Assembly (NCBI RefSeq): GCF_026914265.1
Contig: NC_069130.1
Span: 3,618,001 to 3,682,000 of the forward strand
DNA: 64,000 nt
Reading direction: 5' to 3'
Origin: Mya arenaria
Lineage: Eukaryota > Mollusca > Bivalvia > Myida > Myidae
Positions 48,001-60,394 of the stretch are shown here, one piece after another (position 1 is the first letter of the stretch; each line of letters opens with the position of its first letter). The translations under genes were made by a program, and so were the position numbers. A model generated the notes under the pieces. The model ran no database searches. It was not told the DNA's origin and saw only the letters and a list, made by a program, of their open reading frames with translations.

Positions 48001-48598
48001 GTTTACTATTGGGCTTGTCCCTGCAGTTTCATGATTGAATTGTTATACTAGAATGGTTTACTATTGGGCTTGTCCCTGCAGTTCATGATTGAATTGCTAT
48101 ACTAGAATGGTTTACTATTGGGCTTGTCCCTCCAGTTTCATGATTGAATTGTTATACTAGAATGGTTTACTATTGGGCTTGTCTCTCGAGTTTCATGATT
48201 GAATTGTTATACTAGAATGGTTTACTATTGGGCTTGTCTCTCGAGTTTCATGATTGAATTGTTATACTAGAATGGTTTACTATTGGGCTTGTCCCTCCTG
48301 TTTCATGATTGAATTGTTATACTAGAATGGTTTACTATTGGGCTTGTCTCTCGAGTTTCATGATTGAATTGTTATACTAGAATGGTTTACTATTGGGCTT
48401 GTCTCTCGAGTTTCATGATTGAATTGTTATACTAGAATGGTTTTCTATTGGGCTTGTCCCTGCAGTTTTATGATTGAATTGTTATACTAGAATGGTTTAC
48501 TATTGGGCTTGTCCCTGCAGTTTCATGATTGAATTGTTATACTAGAATGGTTTACTATTGGGCTTGTCTCTCGAGTTTCATGATTGAATTGTTATACT
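39001..48598 (+). repeat. 55-bp satellite array, about 174 copies
   Basis: The unit contains AGTTTCATGATTGAATTGTT followed by ATACTAGAATGGTTTACTAT and TGGGCTTGTCTCTCG. Units vary mainly in the last bases (CTCTCGAG, CCCTGCAG, CCCTCAAG, CCCTCCAG) and in rare markers such as AGTTTCCTGA, ATACCAG, ATAATAG and a one-base-short GCAGTTCATG form. Marker spacing shows higher-order copying: TCTCTCAAG recurs at 39881 and 41586, and AGTTTCCTGA at 40221 and 41926, both 1,705 bases (31 units) apart. The short-form unit recurs every 6-14 units after 43797. No gene inside. Confidence 0.97.
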
Positions 48599-48748
48599 AA
48601 ATGATCTATATAAGCTATGCTTTCGATCAAATTCTTTGTTTTTCATTGATGTATATATGTTGTCTTGTGTTATTTTCCTCAATAAATATGTTTAAACTAA
48701 TTGTTATACTAGAATGGTTTACTATTGGGCTTGTCTCTCGAGTTTCAT
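48599..48748 (+). repeat. Satellite edge: 100-bp interruption and one terminal unit
   Basis: Array homology breaks after TTGTTATACTA. About 100 bases of unrelated AT-rich DNA follow, with AATAAA (CTCAATAAATATG) near 48680. A partial unit then resumes at ATTGTTATACTAGAATGG (48700) and ends at TTTCATG. This is either an insertion near the array end or the original flank. Confidence 0.7.
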
Positions 48749-50824
48749 GCATGTGTGCATTGTGATTGTTGTATATCATGCAATATTCATTAACTCAACA
48801 TAAAAGTTGGAATATGTAAGTGTTGTGAGCAGTGAGGCCTATAGCATTTAAATCTTTACGAGCAATAATGCATGTTTATTAGTTGGCACACAGCAAGGCG
48901 TCGACTTTATTTGATATTGTCCAAAATGTAGCTTTAACTTAAGGACCAGTTCATTGAAATTAGAATTTTGGAATACGCTGAATTATTATACTACTGCTTC
49001 GCATCAAGTTTTTGAAAAAGCCCTGCTATTTAAAATTTAAAATTTGAGCAAGCCCGGAATACATTTTACTAATGCAGAGTTGGCGGGCTTGAGTTAATTT
49101 CGACCACTGATTTTTTAGACCAGTTTAAAAATGCTTTGTGTGAAGTGTGTTTTCAAAGGTGTATACTTAATTTGATAACGGCGTCGTAAATTTTAGCAGC
49201 CCTGAATAGTAGTGTGCTTTGAAAATATTGATTTTAAATACAATATTATCCCCTTACGTACTGTAGATGAATGTTACACGGTGCTATAATAATTTCATAT
49301 GTTCCACAACCTCCTACGCAGTAATCATCCCTGGCGAGCAGCGTCAAGGGAGTTTTGAAAAGCTAGTACACATCAAGCTAAATAGTTTGTTTTGCATATG
49401 TCATTCAAAAGTATAACTTCCAGATTATTCCCTCATAATAAGTAGTATATTAAATTCCCTTTCAATTTACTCATTACACTGAAATGTGTTCACAAAAACC
49501 AATATAATTAATACATTATTATCAATTATAATGTCTTTCGAACATATGTTTACTTAGAGTAAATAACTACTTCTTTTTGGGGATCTACATGAATGCTTTT
49601 GTCTTGTAATTTAATCGCACCGGCTTGATGCTATGCATCATTGTTAGACTATCTGCGCATGCGCGCAGGTAGTCTTAAGACCGCAAACTCCAAAGAACTA
49701 CTTCTATTCGTGTCGTTTTAACCCATTTTTTTGTCTCAATGCGCTCTATGTTTAGTAGCAGAATGACGTCGAAACCATAAAAATAGATTATTCGAGTATA
49801 AGTTCTTGCTTGTTCGGCTATTTCCGCGCTGTATTTCTGTATTCCGGCGTTTTATTTTTAGCAGAATAGAACTATTTATAGATCGTTATATTTATCAGAT
49901 TAGTGTGGGTCAAAATAATAGATGCTCTGGTAGGAAGGTAACATACTGATATTCACCCTGAGTTCAGCCCAAGATGTTTTAGAAATTATTACCGACCGCA
50001 AGTGTACCATCGCCTGCAGGGTTTGTTATTATAACCTTGTGTGACCTTGAAGCACGCTTATTTGTAAGGGTGTATTTCTAATATAACGTTTATGAGATAA
50101 GAAACAAAAATGATTGTCTGAAAGTCAAAATAGTTGCATCCCAGGTTTCGCGTTGCTAATGCTTCAAATACTATGATTTGCCTGCTATACAAAAACAAAA
50201 TACTATTCATTCTATGATTTTTAGGCGTATACTTTTCTAATAAGATGTTCACATATTTTGCGTAAAAGCTTCGTTCCGGTGTATTCTTGGCATAGTTTTG
50301 GACATTAGCCTTTCAATTTATTCTAACTCACATTCCCTGATACGACAGTGAGTTATGCATACTTTTGATGAAGCAAAGTAATTCGGATTTAACCTGTAAA
50401 ACACCCAAAGAGAGCGAAGCATTCATAACAGCACTAGTATTATTTCTACACAGATACTTACATAAAACATAAATAACATTTATATATCAATAATAATTGA
50501 AAAGGCACAATCGTATTCCCATTCTTAGAACAGACAATTTCCGATAATCTAGAAATAGTTTCAACTACATTTACTGACTGATTTTCTAAAAATAGTTTCT
50601 ACATACATTAACTGACCACATGTTTGCCCTCACCGCGGGAAAACGACTATCTGATAAGCTCTACATTTTCAATCGGATAGGAATTATTGCTAAAGTTATT
50701 CGTAAAAATAAAATCATTTTCCTTTAACAGTTAAAACGTGTATGTTCATAAAACTAGCATAACGTATGATAAATAATCAAAGCACGGAAAATCTTTAGAA
50801 GCGATTGAAAGGGGCATGCATTAT

Positions 50825-51187
50825 CAGGGGCGTAGCCAGCGTTACGCACTTACGTATGTGCGTAACATTAATTTGAAAAATGAAAGGTCGAGGGCTAATC
50901 TAAAAATTGATATCAGAATAAAAAGAAGAGCCAAAGAAAACGTTGCTTCCCTGAGATAGATAGCTTTCTGAGCCGAAATCAATCACTTGGTAACTACAAA
51001 GTCGGCGGCCTCAAACCTATTAATCCCTCAAAATACAGCTCAGAGCTCAAAATGTTCGTTCCATTTTCCATTGTTTACCACTGGGTAGACCCCCCCCCCC
51101 CCCGAACCCCCATCCGGCTACATATTCCCCATCCCACACCCTCCTCCTTTAGTGCGTAACATTCGGTAAAGTCTGGCTACGCCTCTG
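50825..51187. mobile_element. hAT-like MITE (CAGRGGCGTAGCCAG ends)
   Basis: CAGGGGCGTAGCCAG at 50825 is the inverted complement of CTGGCTACGCCTCTG ending at 51187, and the inner GTGCGTAAC motif is also mirrored. CAG-GGCG ends are typical of hAT family non-autonomous elements. The flanks do not show a clean 8-bp duplication. A 14-base poly-C tract lies at about 51090. No transposase. Confidence 0.7.
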
Positions 51188-52216
51188 ATTGTACCTTTAA
51201 ATACATGGGGATACGTCGACTTAAGTGATAAGCTGTGCATCTTGAATGGAATTATTGCTGAAGTTGTTTGTAAACAAATGATTTTCCTTTAACAAAACAT
51301 GTATGTTCATTAAAGGAAATGATATATGATGTATTGTATTTTCCTATCGTATGATATCTAATAAAAGCAACGAAAAATCTTTAGCATGCATTATCACATT
51401 AAATACATGACGACGATAGAAGTGACATTTACATAAACAAAATGACACAAGACGCCATAAAATAGGTAAAGATGTTGTTGTTTCCTCGCCCAGTGTGGGC
51501 AAAAGCGCTCTTGGCCCTCGGCACATTTTTCACTTTTATCAATGTGCCCTTCACCCATTCCCATAGTTCAAATAAAATTTGCAGCTCTCACATATTTACC
51601 CACTGATAGTCTTTCAGCGCCTCTCGCTTTGATTTTTATCTTGTTGGCAATTTTGAAAGTGTTAATCAACGTAGTGTGCACCCGATGCCCTCCAGCAAGA
51701 CTGATAAATAGACGTATACGAAAAAGGTTTATCTGGTAAAAATGTCTCTCTGGTCCTTCTTTCAGAAAATATAAGATTACGCGCATCAACTTACATGTTC
51801 AATACAATTTAATATATTTCAGTAAGTATTAAAACCATTAATACCAAATTAGATAATATATTGAGGGGGATTTCCTCCAGATATGGATCAATATCCGCTA
51901 TTCTCGGAAGTCTGAAATGATAAGAGGAACATTAAGCCTATCTGTAATTGTCTCGTCTTTAGCCAATACAGGCCAATCGTCCAGGGACGGACAATGTTTA
52001 CAGTGATAACACGAATACAATTGTTTACAGTTTAACTCGACCAGAACTATGCAAACAACGGCTTGTATCATGTATATTGGATGTTGTGTTGTTGTTGCAT
52101 GAAACAAAAATGCAAATGAAATACATGATGCATGACCAGTAGCTGTTTGAAAGCACAATCAATGGATGTTAGACAATACGAGTACAATGCGAACACGTAC
52201 AAAACGAAGACAAAGG
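51188..52216. other. Noncoding intron stretch
   Basis: Frames of 60-86 codons on both strands overlap one another and show no domain. No gene supported. Confidence 0.5.
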
Positions 52217-52775
52217 GCTTAACTAGAAAAAGGGCTATACTCGAGAAAGGGCTATACTCGAGAGAAAGGTCTATACTAAAGAAATGACTTTACTAGAGAA
52301 TGTGATTTACTACAGGAATGGCTATACTCGAGAAAGGACTTTACTAGAGAAGGGGCTTTACTAGAGAAGGGGCTAAACTAGAGAAAGGGCTAAACTAGAG
52401 AAAGGGCTAAACTAGAGAAAGGGCTAAACTAGAGAAAGGGCTAAAGTAGAGAAAGGGCTAAACTAGAGAAATGGCTAAACTAGAGAAATGGCTAAATTAG
52501 AGAAATGGCTTTACTAGAGAAAGGGCTAAATAGAGAAAGGGCTAAAGAAGAGAAATGGCTTTACTAGAGAAAGGGCTAAATTAGAGAAAGAAAGGTTTAT
52601 ACTAGAAAAAGGGCTTCACTACAGAAAGGGCTAAACAAGAGAAATGGCTTTACTAGAGAAAAGGATTAACTACAGAAAGAAAGGGCTTAACTAGAGAAAG
52701 GGCTTGACTGAAAAAAGGATTAACTAAAGAAAGGTATTAACTGGAGAAAGAAAGGGTTATACTGGCGAAATGGCT
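52217..52775 (+). repeat. Degenerate 17-bp tandem repeat
   Basis: The unit AACTAGAGAAAGGGCTA is repeated about 32 times with substitutions (CTCGAG, CTACAG, ATGGCT, TTTACT) and slips. Purine-rich on the + strand. Confidence 0.9.
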
Positions 52776-53802
52776 ATAACTACCTTGCACTGGATGTTAG
52801 AAGCGCAACCTTCGACAATGCATGTTAGAATTGTTCTTGAATACAAAGTCTAGTAACCTACGCTACTTGTCAATGTCAAAATTGTTGCAAGGTCTTCTTC
52901 GTATCAACGTCGTTATCGAAGCAAATAATCGCACCGGCATGATGCCTTTTGCAGACTGACAAGCGATTCACTAACGTTAACCGCCGTTCATTTACAGAAC
53001 CAAGTTCATGAATTTTACACGAAGGCCATCTATGAGACTGGTTTAGTATCGATTAATTTCAACACCACTGATTTGGTAGGAAACAAACCACGCGGCAGCT
53101 CTAGCTTAGATGTTCCCGGGTTTGGTATCGACAATCTTCTATTATTCCTGCAAAGTGGCCGGAAGATTGCTCTGATGGGGAAGAAATGAGCGGAACATTA
53201 TCCATGCGCGGAGTTCTATAGGTGTAATCACATCCATTCACGGTTGTTGAAGGAGGCATTGCGTGGAACGGCGTCTTCATATCGGGCAGATTTATGAAAG
53301 CTTAAACATACATCACTGGATGTAATGTGACTCTATCGATTTATATGGATTCAAAGGAAAAACAATCATCATTACAACTGGAAATATGTTTCATTGTTCA
53401 TAAATTATTTGCGGAAGTAGTGAGGAACTGTGAAATCTATATTCGTTATTTATGACAGCAATATCTTACTTAGAAACGCGTCGTGAATTATGCGACCCGT
53501 AATGCATAACGGCGCGGCGTTCTGTCAAAATATGTCTCTTTAGAGACGTTCCGAATTAAATTATCACCAAGAGGGTAAATTAGTCGGAGAATTTTCAGAG
53601 AGAACATTGATTTTTCCTTAAATTTACGGCTGAACTTCTTGGCGAGGACAAGACTAGTTTGAATGTTATATGCAATTGGAGGATTTTGAAAGCAGACTTT
53701 TAGTACAAATTCGTTTTATATTTAACAGGAACGTACCAAAAGATACTGTACCGCATTTTATAAGTAGCACGAGGATAAGATACGAGAAAAAAGAAACTAC
53801 AG

Positions 53803-54289
53803 ATGGGAAATACCCGAGGTTTAAGTGATTCTTGCCAAATGTGTATAGCTGTGATACAGGGGAGGGTGCACGCCAAGAGGAAGCTCACGGGAACCTATAC
53901 CAGAACTAAGAAAAAGGATAAGCCTACGGACTCGGATTCTTGCACATGTAAAATTGTCTTTCACAACGGTAATCTAGCAATAATACTATTTATAGCAACA
54001 TTTATTCACGTGCTCGTGCCCGCGTGTTATGCGTGCTACGCGTTCCCGCCTGGAAAGGGCGACCCGTGTGAGGATATGAAGTGTCACTACGGCGCCATCT
54101 GTGTTCGGACCAAAGACGGGCTATCAGCCCGCTGTCAGTGTCAGGACGTCTGCTACAACTTTGGTGACAGCCTGGGGTCGGGGCCTGTTTGTGGCACAGA
54201 TGGGAAGGAGTATGCGAACAACTGTGAGATGATGCGGGCTTCGTGTGTCGGCTTAACCGAAATATACGTACAGTACTATGGCAAATGTG
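53803..54289 (+). CDS. Follistatin-like module exon with in-frame signal-anchor leader; candidate first exon
   Basis: The donor after TATGGCAAATGTG (GTAAGG) is phase 1, like the other module exons. The module is complete with ten cysteines: DPCEDMKC ... GAIC ... RCQCQDVC, then GPVCGTDGKEYANNCEMM, SC and GKC. Upstream the frame is open to an ATG at 53803. That leader is basic (KRK, RTKKKDK, residues 25-40) followed by a hydrophobic run at about 58-80 (LAIILFIATFIHVLVPACYA), directly before the module. No acceptor in the usual place (just before GACCCG) fits phase 1. The only phase-1 AG (ending CTAG near 53977) lacks a pyrimidine tract. A first exon giving a type II anchored isoform, as in transmembrane agrin, is therefore possible. 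A TATA-like TTTATAAG lies near 53757. Sequence past 54289 is intron. Confidence 0.7.
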
Positions 54290-54879
54290 GTAAGGGTTTT
54301 GAAGTAATGGTGTTCATATTTTCAGTTCAAATCTTTATTGTTAGGGCTAAGATAATTCAATTGCTAGCATGCATGACCATATCCATATTGTCTGTTGGCA
54401 CTGTGCTTGTTTTAATGTTGCTCATATCCAAAATAGGTGATGGTTGTACGCGCAAAAACCCAAGGCTTGGAACTAAAACTTATGTTACTTACTTATATAC
54501 CTATAGGTTATCGTTAAATATTGGTGGGAACAATGCAAACTTGGATGTAAAATGTTCCATTGCCATGCAAAACCACTGTTGATACACATATAAAAAGCCA
54601 ACAGCATCTCCAGGAAGTTGCGACATGATCGATTTTCCGTCGCACCGGGAACAATCCACGAACTTGACTTAATTACATCCTAGTGCTTGGCTACATGCTA
54701 ATGTCATTTGTACATGCATTTAAATTGACAAATTACATATTTCTGTAAACTATGAAAAAGAAATTCTAAATGCATTATCTCTTCAATAGTTTTGCATGTA
54801 GTGACATGTCTACGGTGTTATATATCTGACGTCCTGTGAATCATCATTGTTTAATAGATTAGTTCATTAGTTAAACGTG

Positions 54880-55265
54880 ATATAGAACGGGGGGTGGGTG
54901 GGGGTTAGGATATTTAAACTGTATATTCATATCATGCTTTTACTTGCTAGTGCATTGAATTCATACACTTTGATTTGATGGTCAAACGTTTCAGAAGTAA
55001 TACTTTACGTGTATCAACACAATGACAGAAAAATATATTGACCGTTTCCTGTGTTATTATTGCACTGTATGTATTGCCAAATAAGATATTTCTTACATAA
55101 TTGGGGTTTATAAGATTTTTAAACTGTTTTTATTTGCTAGTGAATTGAATTCTCCAGTTTTGATTTGAGTAAGTAAAACTTTACGTAAAGCAACATAATG
55201 GCAAAAAATATTATATTGACCGTTTCCAGTGTTATTCTCGCACTGTATTTAATGCCAAATAAGAG
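54880..55265 (+). repeat. Diverged two-copy direct duplication, about 190 bp
   Basis: The strings TTTGATTTGA, ACTTTACGT, TATATTGACCGTTTCC, GTGTTATT.T.GCACTGTAT and TGCCAAATAAGA occur in the same order in 54950-55085 and 55140-55265. Confidence 0.7.
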
Positions 55266-55403
55266 AGCTATAATCTTATTATTTGTTACCGTCGAGATTT
55301 CCTCCTACATTATTGATAAAACATTTGTGTGGAAGAACAGCACTGTATGAACGATTGTAAGCGTTTCTCAATGTCTCTGTCTAAGGGCGCGAAAAAGCAA
55401 CGC

Positions 55404-56295
55404 AATCGATTCATGTCTTTCTGATACATCGCATCTCTGTCTCTCTGAACTCATATGACATCCGCTCCACTGTCTCTCTGAACTCATATGACGTACGCTT
55501 CTCTGCCTCTCTTAAGTTAAATGACATCCGCTCCTTTGTCTCTCTGAAGTCACGTGTTTCCCTCTTCTCTGTCTCTCTGAACTCATATGACATACTTCTC
55601 TGCCTCTCTTAAGTTATGGGACATCCGCTCATCTGTCTCTCAGAAGTTACGTGACATCCGCTCCTCTGTCTCTCTGAAGGCATGTGACATCCGCTCCTCT
55701 GTATCTCTGAAGACACGTGGCATCCGTCATCTGTCCATCTAAAGTAACGTGACGGCCGCATCATTGTCTTTCTGAAGTCACGCGAAATTCGTATAGTTGT
55801 CTCTCTGAAATCATGTGACATCTTTGAAGTCACGTGACATCCGCTCCTCTGTCTCTCTGAAGTCACGAGACATTCGCTCCTCTGTCTCTCTGAAGTCACG
55901 TGACATCCGCTCCTCTGTATCTCTGATGTCATGTGAATTTTGTCTCATGGGGGCCAGAGCAGGCAAAGACTGTTATTCGCTTCTCTGTCTCTCTGAAGTC
56001 ACGTGACATCCGCTCCTCTGCCTCTCTGAAGTCACGAGTCATTTGCTTCTCTGTACCTCTGAAGTCACATGACATCCGCTCCTCTGTCTCTCTGAAGTCA
56101 CGAGACATTCGCTTCTCTGTCTCTCTGACGTCACATGACATTCGCTTCTCTGTCTCTCTGACGTCACATGACATTCGCTTCTCTGTCTTTCTGACGTCAC
56201 ATGCCATTCGCTTCTCTGTCTCTCTGAAGTCACATGACATTCGCTTCTCTGTCTCTCTGACGTCACATGCCATTCGCTTCTCTGTTTCTCTGAAT
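55404..56295 (+). repeat. 33-bp tandem repeat with E-box and CRE-like motifs
   Basis: The unit approximates GACATCCGCTCCTCTG then TCTCTCTGAAGTCACGT, with about 25 copies. It is interrupted at about 55934-55975 by TTTGTCTCATGGGGGCCAGA..., and a related string ends the array near 56305. The right part has TGACGTCA at 56126, 56159, 56192 and 56258. CACGTG E-boxes occur in the left and middle. Both strands are open in several frames because 33 is divisible by three; those frames are not genes. Confidence 0.9.
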
Positions 56296-57465
56296 GCATG
56301 TTCATTTTGTCTCGTGGGGACTTTAACGGCGCCAGAACAGGCAAAAGACTGTCAATTAATTTTATATATGGTATTTTAAGAAATACTGCCCTTTGACTAT
56401 TTTACCTATGTTTTGCTGGTACAAGCATCTCCATAAATTTGAAGGTATTTATATCAAACTACATACACATATTGTCTATGTTGAGTGCTGTGCGAAATAC
56501 CGTTATTTTGTGTATGGTATTTTCAGAGTTATTGACTTTGATGATTTTTATTCTTATTGTTTTACTTCCCTCCTTACATTAACTTAACATTCTGTTGAGA
56601 TATTCCTTTAACTGTCCAAAATAAATATAAGGGCCTTTAACAATGATGCCTTCCCAACAGCATATTGTATTCAAGGAGCATACATCACTCCCAGTGAATA
56701 ATTCTGATTACAAGAAGTCGGTGTTGTGGTTGCACTAACCACATCCGCTGATAGATCTAGTTCCTAGGTAGTAAAGCCGATAGTTATATAGAGACAATTT
56801 ATTTCAATCTCTATACTTACGTTTGGTTGCATTCTTTTTTATTGTTGACAACTTGTATTTTAACTAAAAAAAGTTTTCCCAATACACAGTCCCATGTAGT
56901 TTATTTTGTCATTGCGCTTGTTCCTGTATTTTTCATTAGTCATGGAACAGTATGCAGTTTATAAACACTTGGACATTTCAATTTTGCACCGACAAGGATG
57001 TCTATCTTTTTCTTTTCTTTTTGGAATTGCCATTCTACGACCATCCGTTTATTGTGTCATAAAAACATCAATAACTACAAAAGGGTCTCATGAGCATTCG
57101 TCTTGATTACCAAAACAGTTACTAAGAATAACTTGTGTCTGTTTTCTAGCTTATTATAGCACTGGAACCTATTTTAAGAGGCCCCCTAAAAGATTATTTA
57201 TCCTTAATACATGGGAGAGAGGCAGGTACCACTTTATAACATGAAAAGTGTTATTTGGGGAAAAAACACATCATGTGCAAACTAAATGGGCAACGTAGGT
57301 ATCTGTTAAATAGAGTTTTTACAATATAATATAAAAAGTACTAATTTGTTTCCTTGAACAGGTGGTATAATAATGAAAGTTCGCCTGAATTTATTTGCAT
57401 GAGCCTTTATGAGCAAAAAAAAAGTTATCCTTCACACTTCCATCACTCGAATCCATCTGTTGCAG

Positions 57466-57678
57466 ATCCATGTGAGGGCTTCTACTGCCCGGGCCAGCAA
57501 GTGTGCAAGCAGGACTCGGACCGGAAACCAGTGTGTACGTGTGAGACTACGTGCCCGGAAGATGTGTCGCACGTGTGCGGGAGTGACGGACAGACGTACA
57601 GTAACGAGTGTATGGTCCGGAAACAGGCTTGCTCGCTGGGCCGGGACATCGTCGTCATCTATCAGGGGAAGTGCAAAG
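57466..57678 (+). CDS. Follistatin-like module exon (EGF-like + Kazal)
   Basis: This 213-base exon between CATCTGTTGCAG and GTATGA is phase 1 at both ends. It encodes one complete module with ten cysteines: DPCEGFYCPGQQVC ... PVCTCETTC, then SHVCGSDGQTYSNECMV, AC and GKC. It joins in frame to exons on both sides. GC content is well above the surrounding intron. Open sequence upstream (57354-57465) is intron, since a strong acceptor sits at the module start. Confidence 0.88.
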
Positions 57679-60394
57679 GTATGACCGGCGTTGTTACAGC
57701 AGACATGCTAAATATTAATGGAAACTAAGTGAATTCATATACATGTTTATTTATTTAAACCTTTCAAAAATATATGTAATTGTAGAAGGCACTTTCATCA
57801 AACACTTCAGCCTATAATAAGTTTCAATAAATGTAATAAATAACGTCAGTATTTTTAATGATACATATATCAGCAAGCTTTCTGTGACGAAATATACGAT
57901 TAAAAGATTAGTATAAGTAAGTACCTAAATGTGATGAACACGAGGAATGTGACGTCATGCGCGTTCTCTTTGTAAAAGACGTCATATCTGTCCACCAGAC
58001 CGTGACGAGCACGTGTTCCACACGGGAGGCCCTGGTAACTGTTGTCTGGCACCGAGCGTCTTCATATTGTTATAGGCCAGAATGAATAGCGAAATACCCA
58101 ATAACTCGAGCATTATAAATAATCTTCCAAATATGAATTTAGACTGTCATATGCACACTATTTGGTAAGCGATGAAATTTTAACGTGTTCCTAAATGAAT
58201 TCGGATTAACGACCAAAAGCTCTGACAAGCGGAAAGAAATATTTATTGTGTATTTCACTGTTAGTGATTTGCCTGAACTTTTAATAGAAGTGAGATATAT
58301 CCATAATTGAATGTTTCTGTTGTAACAATATTTGCAAGTTTCAGAAATACAACGGAGGCTGGCCAATGTTTTGCTTTTTTATTTATTTGGAAAGATTTTG
58401 CTTTTTGCAGAAACGTAGGTTACAAAATTGAATGTTGGTGTTCCAAGTTGTCATTTAGGGTAGAACTTAGAATACGTATGTAGTTTAAATGTGTGAATGT
58501 CACATGGACTATGTTGTGAGACACATTGTAGGGTTTATGCCGAAACCTAAGCCTGAAGGTAACAAAACCCTATACATTGTGTATTTTAATATTCATTAGT
58601 GCATTATGGCATTTTCCCTTCTAAAACGGTCAGTACATGATAAAATATACCATTGGCCTGTATAACACAACTGTGCATAATAGGATCAACAAAGTTTCGC
58701 AAAACGTAAGTTAGAAGAGACAATACATTTTAAGATTTTTTTAAGAATAACCTGGGTTGGTATTCAATATTCAACTTAAGTTAATCTTATGGTCATTGAC
58801 AACTGACTTTATTCACTGTATAGGCCAGTCAATAATAACAAGTAATCCGATTAGCTACATCGTCCAATTAAGACCAATATTGAATACTAGCCCTGATTGT
58901 TCTTAGGTTGCTATCAAATTGAAGAATTAATGGATATGACTCTGTTTAAATATGGATATGGAAACAACATATTTGTTCTGATTTCTCGGAATGGTATCAA
59001 TTTTCGACACATTTAACATCGAAGAAAATGTACACATGTTGATTCCATACCTGCTTTATATGATTCCGTTAGATTTTACGTGCTCTATACATCGGTATGT
59101 AATTCATGCATTGCTTTCAAATCGTTATCAAAATCGTAGCACCCTCGGCTATTTTTAGAAAGTAATCCATTCACGGACAGATACGGAAATTGCCGAGTAG
59201 CTGCGATTGGATATTCACGTTTTAAGCATCATTCCTCCCGCGCAATCGCACTTGAGGCATGATTTCTTCCTTTCAAACTCTACATTGTCTGTCTTTCCCC
59301 TTCCTTTGTCTTTTCTTTCTCATTTATTACTTTAAATTCTTTTTTCTATCAACTTTTCAATAATACGCACTATCCTTTTGTCATTGTTTTTTTTAAAACA
59401 TTGTTCTATTTTTTACTCAAAGATCAATATTTCGCAGTAACATTAACTTTATTTGTTTCTGCAACACAATTTAAGCAGAGGACAGGCATCATCGCATTTA
59501 TACAACTAAAGTTGTCGCCTGACTGGTTGTCGTAAAAATATGATAAGCATGTTCATAATTCTAATACGTTTGCATGTCGAATGCCCTTCAACGTCAAATT
59601 TCTTTATGTTGATAATTCTAACTTTTAATAACCATCATGAATTATGTAATGATTTAAATGGTTAAAAGTTCGCATTGAACCTTTATAAATCAAGAGACAA
59701 ATAAAAACAGTATCTCTAAAGATATCAAATTGCCTCTCTATGAAATATTCCCAACAAAGTTAGCCAACACTGCTCAAACAGTTTGTTTGACCCGTATTTT
59801 TTTCAGATAGTCATGAACATTGAATCTGACCAGTAACGAAAGAAGAGTATACACTAAACAGTCAAAGTCAAATATCAGTTTGTTTTTTCCTATTTTGATA
59901 TTAATCTTCTCTAGACTTGTTCTGGCTTATGCAAGATTTCCTATATCGTGTGTTAATATTGGAGGTAGGGGTTAAATAGCAGGGTCCTTTCCGATTAAAA
60001 TAAAATGTTATGAAGTCTGACATTGAAGGCATATTTCTTATCAATTATCTTGCAAGAAATAAACTATAGTCGATTTATATCCGATGCAAATAATTCTATT
60101 CCAGCATTTTAGCTTAACATAATGTTAATAGTCACGACATAGCATGTGTCTTGGGGACTAACTTATATAAGTGTTTTCAAACTTTATGAACATTAATACG
60201 TCTATCATACTCTGTAAACGGTTTTTTTCCCTTATTGCGGTTCACTGAGTTTAGAAAAGAGACCGGTTTTCTTCTAAAGTCCGTCGAATGTTCCTAATTT
60301 CAATTCATCATATTGCTATTGTCACAATGACAAGTCCTTTAGCAATTAGTGACAAAACTATCTGTTTGAGCAGTGTATATCCCTTTTAAAACAG
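57679..60394 (+). other. Intron (2.7 kb)
   Basis: The intron starts GTATGA and ends TCCCTTTTAAAACAG. One MITE-like element (58754-58893) is listed separately. No other feature is supported. Confidence 0.75.
58754..58893. mobile_element. Short MITE-like inverted-repeat element
   Basis: GGGTTGGTATTCAATATT at the left is mirrored by AATATTGAATACTAGCCC at the right, with TTAAG and CTTAA-type continuations. It is 140 bp and non-coding. Confidence 0.6.

Larger units (their letters stand above)
29406..53802 (+). other. Giant intron (about 24 kb) loaded with repeats
   Basis: The intron runs from the donor of the first module exon to the second. It hosts a GC-rich MITE, the 4.9-kb foldback element, the 9.6-kb 55-bp satellite, a hAT-like MITE and a 17-bp tandem repeat, all listed separately. 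Stretches 29920-32199, 37119-39000, 48750-50820 and 52780-53690 contain no gene or repeat I can support, except a neat hairpin at 49646-49675 (AGACTATCTGCGC with GCGCAGGTAGTCT). Confidence 0.6.
54290..57465 (+). other. Intron (3.2 kb)
   Basis: The intron starts GTAAGG and ends CATCTGTTGCAG. It contains a diverged duplication and the 33-bp array listed separately; nothing else is supported. Confidence 0.7.

Noticed and set aside
39001..48598. CRISPR-like appearance of the regular 55-bp array
   Set aside because: Whole units repeat without unique spacers, the context is a eukaryotic intron, and there are no cas genes. It is a satellite.
54290..54582. Continuation of the module frame past 54289, with a further hydrophobic segment
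   Set aside because: A consensus phase-1 donor lies exactly at the module end, as in sibling exons; the following sequence has intron composition.
55411..56379. Repetitive frames on both strands in the 33-bp array (CDVRETEKRMS-like and SVSLKSRDIR-like peptides)
   Set aside because: A 33-bp unit is divisible by three, so stop-free frames are expected. No start context, splice sites or domains.
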